NCBI RefSeq assembly: GCF_002161065.1
Contig: NZ_NFLV01000002.1
Coordinates: 227,340 to 291,339, forward strand
Direction of reading: 5' to 3'
DNA length: 64,000 nt
Origin: Eubacterium sp. An11
Lineage (GTDB): Bacteria > Bacillota > Clostridia > Lachnospirales > Lachnospiraceae
Of this stretch, positions 17,434 to 26,510 are shown piece by piece. The position numbers and the translations under genes were made by a program. A model generated the notes under the pieces. It saw nothing but the letters and a program-made list of their open reading frames with translations, did no database searches and was not told the DNA's origin. Positions within the stretch are counted from its first letter, which is position 1. Each line of letters opens with the position of its first letter.

Positions 17434-18198
17434 CTATTCTCCCAGATATGCCTTGATGACTTCCGGATTGTTCAGTACGTCACTGGTCTTTCCCTGAGCC
17501 AGAACTTGACCAAAGTTCAGGACCGTCAGCTCCTCGCAGATACCAGATACAAGCTTCATGTCATGCTCAATGAGCAGGATGGTCATGTCAAACTTATCCC
17601 GGACAAAACGAATCATATCCATCAGTTCCTGCGTCTCATTTGGATTCATGCCGGCCGCCGGCTCGTCCAGAAGCAGAAGCTTCGGTTCTGTGGCAAGGGC
17701 ACGGGCAATCTCCAGCTTTCTCTGATCGCCATAAGGAAGGTTGGACGCCAGATAATCCGCCTTGTCATCCATCTCAAAGACTCTGAGAAGTTCCATGGCT
17801 TTCTCGTTCATGGCTTTCTCCATCTTCCGGTATTTTGGAAGACGCAGAATTCCGGTCAGCGTGGAATATTTATAATGATTGGCAAGACCGATCTTTACGT
17901 TATCAAGGACAGTCTGCGCGTGGAACAGCCGAATGTTCTGGAACGTTCTCGCCACGCCTGCTTTGTTGATCTCAATGGTACTTTTGCCGATGAGATCCTG
18001 TCCGTCCAGACGGATAAGACCGTCATCCGGTTTGTAAACACCGGTGAGCATATTAAACACTGTGGTCTTTCCGGCTCCGTTCGGGCCGATCAGCCCGTAC
18101 AGCTGGCCTTTCTCGATATTGACTTCAAAATTATCTACTGCCCTGAGGCCTCCGAAGGAGATACCCAGGTTTTTTACTTCAAGCATTGCCATGATCAT
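17434..18198 (-). CDS. livG: Branched-chain amino acid ABC transporter ATPase LivG
   Basis: 254 residues. Walker A GPNGAGKTT near 38-46, the LivG-type insertion around VARTFQNIRLF, a signature region LPYGDQRKLEIARAL near 155-169 and Walker B KLLLLDEPAAGMNPNE near 174. The first ATG overlaps the livM stop (ATGA) and follows AAGGGGG; a second ATG two codons later is also possible. Part of the liv operon. Confidence 0.95.
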   Translation of the reverse strand: MIMAMLEVKNLGISFGGLRAVDNFEVNIEKGQLYGLIGPNGAGKTTVFNMLTGVYKPDDGLIRLDGQDLIGKSTIEINKAGVARTFQNIRLFHAQTVLDNVKIGLANHYKYSTLTGILRLPKYRKMEKAMNEKAMELLRVFEMDDKADYLASNLPYGDQRKLEIARALATEPKLLLLDEPAAGMNPNETQELMDMIRFVRDKFDMTILLIEHDMKLVSGICEELTVLNFGQVLAQGKTSDVLNNPEVIKAYLGE

Positions 18199-19274
18199 TG
18201 TACCCCCTTCACGTCTTTATGGAAGAGCTTTTTCACAGAAAATCTCTGTCTCCACTCAATGGCTTTCGGCGCCCAGTTAAACAGCATCATCGCAATAAGC
18301 ACGATGGCGTAAATGAGCATTCGGTAATCGGCCAGTCCCCGGAGCACTTCCGGAAGCATGGTAAGGATCACCGCTGCAATGATGGAGCCGCGGAAACTTC
18401 CGATACCTCCCAGTACCACAAAGACAAGGATCATAATGGACATGTTATATCCAAAGTTAGCCGGAAGAGCTGTCAGCGTGGACAGGTTGTGGGCGTAGAG
18501 AACGCCGCCCGCTCCGGCGATGGCCGCAGAAATACTGAATGCCATCAATTTATATTTTGTAATGTTGATTCCCACGGATTCCGCCGCGATACGGTTGTCT
18601 CTGATTGCCATGACGGCACGGCCGCTGCGGGAATTTACCAGGTTAAATACCACAAAAAGACATACCAGCAGAATAACAACACCAATGAGGAAGGTAGACT
18701 GACGCGGCGTTCCCGTAATACCCATGGCGCCGTCAATGATCATATCGCCGGTGTCATCCAATGTAAAGGATGCGTTATCGTTGATGGAAAAATGAAGACC
18801 CGCGCTGTCTTTTCCCACATACATAACGTTAATGACATTTTTAATGATCTCTCCAAAGGCCAGAGTAACAATGGCCAGATAGTCTCCCCGGAGACGGAGA
18901 ACCGGAATTCCGATCAGACATCCGAAGAGAGCCGCTACCAGCGTACCAATCACCAAAGCCAGAAAGAACCGGAGATTCGGATTCATACCGGAGTCTTCCA
19001 TATATTTGGTAAAGAAAGCACTGGAAAACGCGCCTACACACATAAATCCCGCATGTCCAAGACTCAGCTCGCCCAGATATCCCACACAGAGGTTGAGTCC
19101 CACCGCAACAATGGAATACGTACACAGGGGAACTAAAAGCCCCTGCATCAGACTGGAAATCATGCCGCCGGAAACCATAAACTGCACCACTGCGAATACG
19201 ATGATCACCATGGCATAGGTAATGAAATGATTTTTTGTAGTTTTATTCATATTTTTCAAACTGAAATTCTTCAT
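18195..19274 (-). CDS. livM: Branched-chain amino acid ABC transporter permease LivM
   Basis: 359 residues from the ATG placed 7 bases after GGTGGAG; a longer frame would overlap livH. Eight or more membrane helices, with the family segments GLNLCVGYLGELSLGHAGFMCVGA and VFVVLGGIGSFRGSIIAA. It pairs with LivH to form the membrane pore. It overlaps livG by 4 bp, so translation is coupled. Confidence 0.94.
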   Translation of the reverse strand: MKNFSLKNMNKTTKNHFITYAMVIIVFAVVQFMVSGGMISSLMQGLLVPLCTYSIVAVGLNLCVGYLGELSLGHAGFMCVGAFSSAFFTKYMEDSGMNPNLRFFLALVIGTLVAALFGCLIGIPVLRLRGDYLAIVTLAFGEIIKNVINVMYVGKDSAGLHFSINDNASFTLDDTGDMIIDGAMGITGTPRQSTFLIGVVILLVCLFVVFNLVNSRSGRAVMAIRDNRIAAESVGINITKYKLMAFSISAAIAGAGGVLYAHNLSTLTALPANFGYNMSIMILVFVVLGGIGSFRGSIIAAVILTMLPEVLRGLADYRMLIYAIVLIAMMLFNWAPKAIEWRQRFSVKKLFHKDVKGVQ

Positions 19275-19287
19275 CTTACGTCTCCAC

Positions 19288-20169
19288 CTACACTTTCTCA
19301 TGAATTGGCTTACCAAGAATTCCGGTAGGTTTGATCAAAAGCACCAGAATCAGAACTGCAAACACAATGGCATCGGATAACTGCGAGGAAATGTACGCTC
19401 TTCCCAGGATCTCAATGACTCCCAGAAGGATTCCGCCGATAAACGCACCTGGAACGGAGCCGATTCCACCGAATACCGCCGCTGTAAAGGCCTTGATACC
19501 CGGCATGGATCCTGTATACGGAGACAAGGTCGGATATGCGGAACAAAGCAGTACACCTGCGATGGCTGCCAGACCGGAACCGATGGCAAATGTCAGAGAG
19601 ATTGTTCTGTTGACATTGACACCCATCAGCTGCGCGGCGTCTTTATCTTCAGAAACCGCCAGCATCGCCTGTCCTGCCTTTGTCTTTTTGATAAAGAGCA
19701 TGAGGGCGGCAACAATAACGATACAGACAATGACTGTGACGATAGTCACGCCGGAAATCACCAGCTTGCCCCCTGCCAGACGCAGCGGCTGCATATTGAC
19801 CACGGAAGTAAAGGATTTTGTATCCGCGCCAAAAATGATCAACGCCAGATTCTGCAGGAAATAGCTGACACCGATGGCTGTGATCAATACCGCCAGCGGG
19901 GACGCTTTTCTCAAAGGTTTATACGCAATTTTCTCAATGACAACACCAAGGACTGTACACCCCACAACTGCTGTCAGAATGCTGACGATTGGATTCATTC
20001 CCAAAGTTGTCATCATGGTAAACACGATGTAACATCCAATCATAATGACATCACCGTGAGCAAAGTTCAGCATCTTTGCGATACCGTACACCATCGTATA
20101 TCCAAGAGCGATGATGGCATATACACTGCCCAGACTGATGCCATTCAATAAATAGGATATAAAACTCAT
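19288..20169 (-). CDS. livH: Branched-chain amino acid ABC transporter permease LivH
   Basis: 293 residues with eight hydrophobic segments. Family motifs are NGISLGSVYAIIALGYTMVYGIAKMLNFAHGD at the N terminus (residues 9-40) and AAVFGGIGSVPGAFIGG near 230. The start follows AGAGGTGG. A 313-bp, heavily folded spacer separates it from the binding-protein gene, which probably lowers its expression relative to that gene. Confidence 0.95.
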   Translation of the reverse strand: MSFISYLLNGISLGSVYAIIALGYTMVYGIAKMLNFAHGDVIMIGCYIVFTMMTTLGMNPIVSILTAVVGCTVLGVVIEKIAYKPLRKASPLAVLITAIGVSYFLQNLALIIFGADTKSFTSVVNMQPLRLAGGKLVISGVTIVTVIVCIVIVAALMLFIKKTKAGQAMLAVSEDKDAAQLMGVNVNRTISLTFAIGSGLAAIAGVLLCSAYPTLSPYTGSMPGIKAFTAAVFGGIGSVPGAFIGGILLGVIEILGRAYISSQLSDAIVFAVLILVLLIKPTGILGKPIHEKV

Positions 20170-20245
20170 CTTTCCACCTCTTTTTTCTTTCTTTCAAACT
20201 GTACTGTACAAGCTTTTCTCCTGTTATACCTGTAACCTGCTTACC

Positions 20246-20451
20246 ATACCGGGACGCAGAAACGCTTCTTCCCCGCAGACTCCGGTATACCGCTCTTTTG
20301 TCAGAACAATATGTCGTAAGCATTCCGAAAAACATAATTGTCTCCCCGGCTTCTGCCTTTTCCAATTATATTTTTCGGAATACCCATTTTGCCGAATCTG
20401 TGGGCAAAATGTTTCATCAATGAAAGAAGGGCTGCCTCACGCAGCCCTTCT
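20246..20451 (-). promoter_or_regulatory. Folded RNA region between livJ and livH
   Basis: Read on the minus strand, four inverted repeats follow one another: 20451-20441 with 20435-20425 (perfect 11 bp), 20409-20403 with 20393-20387 (7 bp), 20381-20364 with 20339-20322 (18 bp, one G-U, loop with a GGC/GCC mini-hairpin) and 20288-20282 with 20252-20246 (7 bp). U-tracts are weak. This probably attenuates or protects the binding-protein mRNA; the 18-bp stem is more than that purpose needs. Confidence 0.65.
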
Positions 20452-20482
20452 CCGGGCTCTTATCCTGTATGATAACCCCGTA

Positions 20483-21721
20483 TTATTCCTGAGCAGCTGT
20501 ATCTGCCTCTGGTGCAGCCTCTGTATCAGCTGCGGCAGCGTTGTCAGAATCCATACTTACGTATACGCCGTTCTTGATCACAACCGCTTTCGGGGACTTG
20601 TTCACTTCACCGGTCTCAGACCATTTCAGTCCGCCCTCGTCGCCGGTCAGACCCTGTACATCAATCTGAGTCATTGCAGTCTTCATGGCATCACAGATAT
20701 CAGAAGCGCTCATATCCGGAGTCACTCCTGCCTGTTCGATGGCTGCCTTGATGGCATAGATTGCATCATAACCGTCTGCTGCGAACTGGTTTGGAGTCTC
20801 GCCGAACTGATCTTTATACTTGGTAACAAAGCTTACTGTCGCATCATCCTGAGCATCTGCTGCGAATGGTGTCAGAAGCATAACGCCCTCTGCCAGGGAT
20901 GTGTCAAAGTTCTCTACAGTCAGGATTCCGTCCATGCCGTCCACACCGAAGAATGTCGGAGCGTAACCCATGTTATTTGCCTGCTGTAAGATAATAGAAG
21001 CTTCCTGATAATAAATCGGAAGGAAAATCAGGTCTGCTCCAGCATCCTGTGCTTTCTGAAGCTGTGTCTGGAAATCTGTCTTGGAATCAGCGGTAAACGC
21101 TTCTTCTGACACGATCTGCAGTCCTCTGTTTCCTGCTTCTTTTACGAAGTTCTCTTCGATTCCTGAGGAATATGGATCGGAACTGTCATAGATAATACCG
21201 ATCTTTGTTGCCAGATTGTTCTCATCGATATACTGCGCGGAAGCAGTACCCTGGTTAGGGTCAGTGAAACATACCTGGAATACATTGGTCTTTCCATCGA
21301 TAACATCAGTGGAAGATGCAGATGGGGTAATCTGGAACATATTGTCAGATGCCGTCATATCTGCCACTGCGATACATGGTGCTGTTGTAACTGTTCCGTA
21401 AAGGATCTGCATACCCCAGTCCTTTAAGGTATTATACGCATTGACCGACTTCTCAGCATCATTCTGATCATCTTCAAACCGATACTCAATCTGAGCGCCG
21501 TTGATTCCGCCAGCTTCATTGATCTCATCAATGGCAATCTGGGCACCGTTCTTTGCCGCATTACCATAAATCGCTGCAGCACCTGTTGTCGGTCCAATTC
21601 CACCGATGTAGAAGGCGTTGGCATCTTTGCTTCCTTCTGAACTTCCGGAACCGCCACTGCAGCCTGCAAGACATCCCACCGTCATGGCAAGAACAAGAGC
21701 TGCTGTCACTAACTTTTTCAT
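20483..21721 (-). CDS. livJ: Branched-chain amino acid-binding lipoprotein
   Basis: 412 residues. A lipobox (VGCLAGC, Cys near 21) is followed by a Ser/Gly linker and a Leu/Ile/Val-binding type I periplasmic fold (IGGIGPTTGAAAIYGNAAKNGAQIAIDEINEAGG near 43-76). It captures substrate outside the membrane for LivHMGF. The last ~20 residues are an Ala/Glu/Pro-rich tail (DTEAAPEADTAAQE), similar to that of the amino acid-binding protein at 51.2 kb. It is the first gene of the liv operon, behind an attenuator-like leader. Confidence 0.93.
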   Translation of the reverse strand: MKKLVTAALVLAMTVGCLAGCSGGSGSSEGSKDANAFYIGGIGPTTGAAAIYGNAAKNGAQIAIDEINEAGGINGAQIEYRFEDDQNDAEKSVNAYNTLKDWGMQILYGTVTTAPCIAVADMTASDNMFQITPSASSTDVIDGKTNVFQVCFTDPNQGTASAQYIDENNLATKIGIIYDSSDPYSSGIEENFVKEAGNRGLQIVSEEAFTADSKTDFQTQLQKAQDAGADLIFLPIYYQEASIILQQANNMGYAPTFFGVDGMDGILTVENFDTSLAEGVMLLTPFAADAQDDATVSFVTKYKDQFGETPNQFAADGYDAIYAIKAAIEQAGVTPDMSASDICDAMKTAMTQIDVQGLTGDEGGLKWSETGEVNKSPKAVVIKNGVYVSMDSDNAAAADTEAAPEADTAAQE

Positions 21722-21757
21722 CTTACTTCTTCCTCCTTCAAGAATGATTAATTAATA

Positions 21758-21841
21758 ATGAAAAAAGGCATCCTTCAGTCATCCCATAAGAACGCCTTTC
21801 TTCTTCTTTACGATTCTACTACATTCTTTTTGCAAAAGCAA
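21758..21841 (-). promoter_or_regulatory. livJ promoter and attenuator-like leader hairpin
   Basis: On the minus strand -35 TTGCTT (21841-21836), a 17-bp spacer and -10 TAGAAT (21818-21813) form a good promoter. Just downstream, 21799-21788 pairs with 21775-21764 in a 12-bp stem followed by six U, an intrinsic terminator shape. Only about 40 bp, with no promoter, remain before the livJ start, so transcripts from this promoter must pass the hairpin. It may also end the upstream exonuclease transcript. Confidence 0.7.
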
Positions 21842-21913
21842 CAATTTTTCATCCCTAAATTGTCCTTTTTGAACGACATTTTTGAATAAATAAAAATAAT
21901 TTCCTTCAAAAAA

Positions 21914-22840
21914 TCATTTCAGCTTTGGACAATCCTGGCTTTCCATGCCGAGAATACTGCGGACATCGTCGCAGAGCGCCAGGATTTCCGGCGGAATCGT
22001 TCCGTCATCCTTCCGGCAGCATTTCTTCAGAGCATCGATATACTGCATGGAAATCTCTTTCAGTTTTCTTTCCGGAGCATCCCCGCTCTCCTCCGGACGA
22101 ACGTCGTCCGGGCTGTCATCACAGCCATCTTTCCGGCGGTTTTCCATCCGGCTGTCACCGGTTATCCATACCGGCGGTTTTTTAAATCTCTTATACTGAT
22201 GATAAATGTCCCTGTTATGGATATAGGTCTCCAGATCAGAGGCCCGTTCTTTATCGTATTTCTCCTGAAGACAGCACCGGGTGATGCGGTACAGGTCCTT
22301 TGCGTCTTCCAGAGCGTTATGGGCGGTGCGATGCTCCATTCCGCAGATGTATTTCATATCGGAAAGACTTAATGTAATCCCTTTTCCGTAAATCCGCCTT
22401 GTGAGACGTTTGGTGATATCCTGCAGCAATCCTGCAATTTTCCGAAATCTTCTGGCCACAAACTTATGGTTCTTCTCAATATCATGGCGCAAAGTATGCG
22501 CATCATTTCCCCAGGTAAATATTTCCTTCACCGGGTACTCCTGCAGCAGCAGGTACAATTCCTGAAAGACCGCCTCATAGGAAGGCGCCCCATCGATCTC
22601 CTCCTGTGTCAGTCCTGTCAGTTCTTTGCAGTAACCGGTCAGCTTCGTATTATACAGCGGATGGATTGGTGAATAATAGGTGCGCACCAGATTAAATCTC
22701 TTGTCACAGATAACCATGCCCACTGACAGCAGCTCTCCGCTGTGTTCTTTGTCAAAAAACGTGTCATTTTCCATGAAACAGGTGTATTCCGCATCAAAAA
22801 AAGCATAATAAAACTTCTTTTTTGTATTGCTGTTATTCAC
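21914..22840 (-). CDS. DnaQ-like 3'-5' exonuclease
   Basis: 308 residues. DEDDh-type exonuclease motifs: FFDAEYTCF near 14-22 (motif I), a second conserved Asp near TWGNDAHTLRHDI (about 117) and HNALEDAKDLY near 182-192 (motif III, His and Asp). The C-terminal third is charged and not recognised. Such enzymes trim RNA or DNA 3' ends. It is not adjacent to polymerase genes, so it is unlikely to be a polymerase proofreading subunit. Substrate unknown. Confidence 0.82.
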   Translation of the reverse strand: MNNSNTKKKFYYAFFDAEYTCFMENDTFFDKEHSGELLSVGMVICDKRFNLVRTYYSPIHPLYNTKLTGYCKELTGLTQEEIDGAPSYEAVFQELYLLLQEYPVKEIFTWGNDAHTLRHDIEKNHKFVARRFRKIAGLLQDITKRLTRRIYGKGITLSLSDMKYICGMEHRTAHNALEDAKDLYRITRCCLQEKYDKERASDLETYIHNRDIYHQYKRFKKPPVWITGDSRMENRRKDGCDDSPDDVRPEESGDAPERKLKEISMQYIDALKKCCRKDDGTIPPEILALCDDVRSILGMESQDCPKLK

Positions 22841-22890
22841 TCCATCACCTCTTTTCTGTCTTTTTCGTTATTTTATTGAATAAAATTTAA

Positions 22891-23760
22891 TTAATAAGAG
22901 AGAATCTCCGTGCCGTTCTCCGTTACTAAAATCGTGTATTCCCACTGGGCAGAAGGTTTTCCATCCTGAGTATAGATCGTCCAGCCGTCTTCCTCGTCCT
23001 GATACACGTCCGGTTCTCCCATATTGACCATCGGCTCGATGGTAAAGGTCATTCCCGGCACAAACAGCAGCCCGGAATCCGGCACACCAATATGATTGAT
23101 CCACGGATCCTCATGGAAATGTACGCCGCAGCCATGTCCTCCGATCTCCCTTACGATGGTATATCCGTTTTCCACGGCGTGTTTGTTACAGGCATAGCCC
23201 ATATCTCCCATGGTTCCCCACGGACGAACAGCGGCAAGAGCCAGGTCCAGACACTCTTTGGTCACCCGCACAAGCTTTCTCTTCTCTTCCGGAACATCCC
23301 CGATACAGAACATCCGGGACGCATCGCCATAATATCCATTATAGATAGTGGTACAGTCCACATTGACGATATCTCCGCTCTTTAACACCTGATTCTCGCT
23401 GGGAATACCATGGCACACCACATCATCCACAGAAATGCAGACGCTTTTCGGATAGCCCTGATAATGAAGGCAGGCCGGAATGCATCCCATCTCCCGGGTG
23501 AATTCTTCGATCCGTCTGTCCAGTTCTTCCGTGGTGACTCCTTCCTTCACAAAAGGAGTAATATAATCAAGCACCATGGTGTTTCTCCTGCCTGCTTCCC
23601 GGATTCCCGCAATCTGTTCCGGTGTCTTTATCATCTGATGATTCGGCACTTCATATCCACGATTCTGAAAATCTTTGATCCGGTTATCAAAAGACATATG
23701 ACAGGATTTATACTTTTTACCGCTGCCACACCAGCATTTATCATTTCTTCCAAGTTTCAA
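22891..23760 (-). CDS. map: Methionine aminopeptidase type I with SEC-C zinc motif
   Basis: 289 residues from a TTG start preceded by AGGAGG. An N-terminal SEC-C motif (NDKCWCGSGKKYKSCH, 6-21) is fused to a type I aminopeptidase with metal ligands in DDVVCHGIPSE, VNVDCTTIYNGYYGDASRMF, GGHGCGVHFHEDPWI and TIEPMVN. It removes the initiator Met from nascent proteins. The SEC-C extension, which binds zinc and often ribosomes or SecA-type partners, is known in a subset of bacterial Map enzymes. Confidence 0.95.
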   Translation of the reverse strand: MKLGRNDKCWCGSGKKYKSCHMSFDNRIKDFQNRGYEVPNHQMIKTPEQIAGIREAGRRNTMVLDYITPFVKEGVTTEELDRRIEEFTREMGCIPACLHYQGYPKSVCISVDDVVCHGIPSENQVLKSGDIVNVDCTTIYNGYYGDASRMFCIGDVPEEKRKLVRVTKECLDLALAAVRPWGTMGDMGYACNKHAVENGYTIVREIGGHGCGVHFHEDPWINHIGVPDSGLLFVPGMTFTIEPMVNMGEPDVYQDEEDGWTIYTQDGKPSAQWEYTILVTENGTEILSY

Positions 23761-23898
23761 TTTCTCCTACCTCCTGGTTACAATCGTTTGCCGGCCTTCA
23801 GCCCGCATTCTTCTGCATTATAGCACCTTTTGTTCCAATAGAAAACCTCTGTTTTCTCTCCCGGAAAAGTTACCCGGAAAAACACCCGAAAAAATCTC

Positions 23899-23983
23899 CA
23901 AAAAATCCCGGATCAGGAGAAAACAGCCTCACAGCGTCAGTTTTCTGACCCTGACGCCCGTTAAGCTCCCCCTGTCCGGGATT
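23899..23983 (-). terminator. Complex terminator of the glycolytic operon
   Basis: On the minus strand 23983-23975 pairs with 23912-23904 (9 bp, extended by CAGG/CCTG-type pairs) and is followed by six U. The large loop contains its own perfect 7-bp hairpin (23957-23951 with 23940-23934). It is about 50 bp after the gpmI stop. Confidence 0.8.
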
Positions 23984-24029
23984 CTTTCAATGATTATTCA
24001 CTGATTATTTTATTTTTTACCGGCTCTTC

Positions 24030-25574
24030 TTATTTTTTAATAAGAAGAGACTTGCCTGTCATTTCTTCCGGCTGCTCCATTCCCATCATCTCAATGAGCG
24101 TCGGAGCGATATCTGCCAGGCATCCGCCCTCCCGCAGCGTATACGCCGGATCATAATTTACCAGAATGAACGGCACCGGATTGGTGGTATGTGCAGTAAG
24201 CGGAGCACCTGTCTCATAATCAATGAGCTGTTCACAGTTACCATGGTCTGCGCAGATGAACATCTGTCCGTCTACATCTTCAATGGCTTTCACTGCGTTG
24301 CCCACACAGGTATCCACGGTCTCCACCGCCTTGATCGCTGCAGCTTCCACACCGGTATGTCCAACCATATCCGGGTTAGCAAAGTTAATGATGATCACAT
24401 CATATTTGCCGGAACGGATGGCGTCCACCAGTTTCTCCCCTACTTCCGGAGCGCTCATCTCCGGCTGCAGATCATATGTGGCAACAGAAGGAGACTTCAC
24501 AAGGATTCTCTCCTCTCCTTCATTTGGAACCTCAACGCCGCCGTTAAAGAAGAATGTAACATGGGCGTACTTCTCTGTCTCTGCCAGACGAAGCTGTTTT
24601 AATCCGTGGGCTGCCAGGAACTCTCCGAACGTATTGGTAATCTCTACCTTATGGAAAGCGACGATAGTATTCGGAATGGTAGCATCGTACTCTGTGAAAC
24701 ATACATAAGTCATCGGGAAATAACCGTTTCTTCTCTCGAAGCCGGTAAATTCCGGATCACAGAGGGCGCGGGTGATCTCTCTCGCGCGGTCCGGACGGAA
24801 GTTGAAGAAAATCACAGAGTCATTCTCTTTCAGTGTTCCCACTGGTTTGCCGTCTTTTTCGATGACTGTCGGAAGCACGAACTCGTCCGTCACATCATTA
24901 GCATAGGAATCTGCCATGGCCTGTACCGGATCTGCAGCTTTCACGCCTTCTCCGTATACCAGCGCTGCATAAGCTTTCTCCACACGCTCCCAGCGGGTAT
25001 CTCTGTCCATGACATAATAACGGCCTTCGATGGTAGCGATCTGGCCAACGCCGATCTCATCCATCTTTGCCACCAGTTCTTCCACAAAACCTTTTCCTGA
25101 TGTCGGTGCAGTATCTCTTCCGTCCATGAAACAATGTACACATACATCTGTAAGTCCCTGTCTCTTGGCCAGTTCCAGCAGTCCATAAAGATGGGTGTTG
25201 TGGCTGTGCACACCACCGTCGGAAAGCAGTCCGTAAAGATGAAGAGTGGAATTATTCTTCTTACAGTTCTCCACTGCCTCCAGGAAGGCCGGATTCTCAA
25301 AGAAATCGCCGTCCTCGATGGACTTTGTGATTCTTGTAAGTTCCTGATATACGATTCTTCCGGCACCCATATTCAAATGACCTACCTCTGAGTTACCCAT
25401 CTGTCCGTCCGGAAGACCAACGGCCAGGCCGCTGGCATTTCCTTTTACAAAAGGATATTCAGCCATGATACGGTCAATATTCGGGGTCTTTGCCTCATAA
25501 ACCGCATTAGCTTTTGGATTATCGTTTAATCCAAAGCCGTCCAAAATCATTAAAACTGTCGGTTTTTTACTCAT
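24030..25574 (-). CDS. gpmI: 2,3-Bisphosphoglycerate-independent phosphoglycerate mutase
   Basis: 514 residues, normal length. It interconverts 3- and 2-phosphoglycerate using Mn. Alkaline-phosphatase-fold motifs are MILDGFGLN (8-16), the phospho-Ser region GQMGNSEVGHLNMGAGR (57-73), FRPDRAREITRAL near 263, and metal sites NFANPDMVGHTG and CADHGNCE toward the C terminus. Last gene of the gap-pgk-tpiA-gpmI run, with a 150-bp gap after tpiA and a strong terminator behind it. Confidence 0.97.
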   Translation of the reverse strand: MSKKPTVLMILDGFGLNDNPKANAVYEAKTPNIDRIMAEYPFVKGNASGLAVGLPDGQMGNSEVGHLNMGAGRIVYQELTRITKSIEDGDFFENPAFLEAVENCKKNNSTLHLYGLLSDGGVHSHNTHLYGLLELAKRQGLTDVCVHCFMDGRDTAPTSGKGFVEELVAKMDEIGVGQIATIEGRYYVMDRDTRWERVEKAYAALVYGEGVKAADPVQAMADSYANDVTDEFVLPTVIEKDGKPVGTLKENDSVIFFNFRPDRAREITRALCDPEFTGFERRNGYFPMTYVCFTEYDATIPNTIVAFHKVEITNTFGEFLAAHGLKQLRLAETEKYAHVTFFFNGGVEVPNEGEERILVKSPSVATYDLQPEMSAPEVGEKLVDAIRSGKYDVIIINFANPDMVGHTGVEAAAIKAVETVDTCVGNAVKAIEDVDGQMFICADHGNCEQLIDYETGAPLTAHTTNPVPFILVNYDPAYTLREGGCLADIAPTLIEMMGMEQPEEMTGKSLLIKK

Positions 25575-25724
25575 AATTCAAATCTCCTGTAAAATCAAAA
25601 TCGTTTATGCGCGTACATTTTTGTACAGGCAATGGAATAGGGGCTGCCGCCAATATCCGGGAATCCTCCTCCCGTGTATCATGCAACAACCCCCTTACCT
25701 CAAACCCCGCTGTCGCGAGATTGA

Positions 25725-26474
25725 TTATTTGTTGTAATTTACAATCTTTCCAAAGTCAGCTTTCAGAGAAGCGCCGCCAACCAGACCGCCGTCGATATCT
25801 GCCTGTGCAAATAATTCAGGTGCTGTATTGCCGTTCACACTTCCGCCATACTGAATGCGGATTGCTGCTGCTGTAGCATCATCGTAAATCTCAGCGATGC
25901 ATGCACGGATTGCTGCGCAGACTTCCTGTGCCTGTTCTGTGGTAGCTGTCTTTCCTGTACCGATGGCCCAGATCGGCTCATAAGCGATCACTGCTGTTTT
26001 TGCCTGATCTGCTGTCACACCGTAGAAGCCTTCTTTTACCTGCTGACGTACAAAATCAACAGTAACGCCCTGCTCTCTCTGCTCCAGAGACTCGCCACAG
26101 CACATGATAGGAGTAATGCCATGCTCAAAAGCTTTTAACACTTTTTTGTTGACATCCTGATTGGTTTCTCCGAAGTATTCTCTTCTCTCAGAATGTCCGA
26201 GAACTACGTATTTCACTCCGGCATCCACCAGCATAGCCGGGGAAATCTCGCCTGTGTATGCGCCGCTCTCTTCATAATACATGTTTTCTGCGCCGATTGC
26301 AATATTGGAATCTTTGGCAGCTTCCACTGCTGGAATGATATCGATGGCTGGTACACAGAATACCACGTCAACATCATCATTGGCGCAAAGCGGTTTTAAC
26401 ATATTGACAAGCTCAACTGCTTCGCTAGGAGTTTTGTTCATTTTCCAGTTACCGGCAATAATTTTTCTACGCAT
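25725..26474 (-). CDS. tpiA: Triosephosphate isomerase
   Basis: 249 residues. [11 protein letters not shown] at the N terminus, catalytic His in [11 protein letters not shown] (near 96), catalytic Glu in [15 protein letters not shown] (near 170) and the phosphate loop YGGSVN near 215. It interconverts dihydroxyacetone phosphate and glyceraldehyde 3-phosphate. It lies 36 bp after pgk in the glycolytic operon. Confidence 0.97.
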   Translation of the reverse strand: MRRKIIAGNWKMNKTPSEAVELVNMLKPLCANDDVDVVFCVPAIDIIPAVEAAKDSNIAIGAENMYYEESGAYTGEISPAMLVDAGVKYVVLGHSERREYFGETNQDVNKKVLKAFEHGITPIMCCGESLEQREQGVTVDFVRQQVKEGFYGVTADQAKTAVIAYEPIWAIGTGKTATTEQAQEVCAAIRACIAEIYDDATAAAIRIQYGGSVNGNTAPELFAQADIDGGLVGGASLKADFGKIVNYNK

Positions 26475-26510
26475 GATATATTTCCTCTTTTCTTATTGAA
26501 TATATTTCAA

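Noticed and set aside
18198..19136. A 312-codon plus-strand frame opposite livM
   Set aside because: Shadow of a membrane protein gene; Lys/Asn/His-rich translation with no domain.
21722..21913. T-box or other known riboswitch upstream of livJ
   Set aside because: No T-box TGGN bulge, specifier loop or other conserved core was seen; only a short terminator-like hairpin fits.
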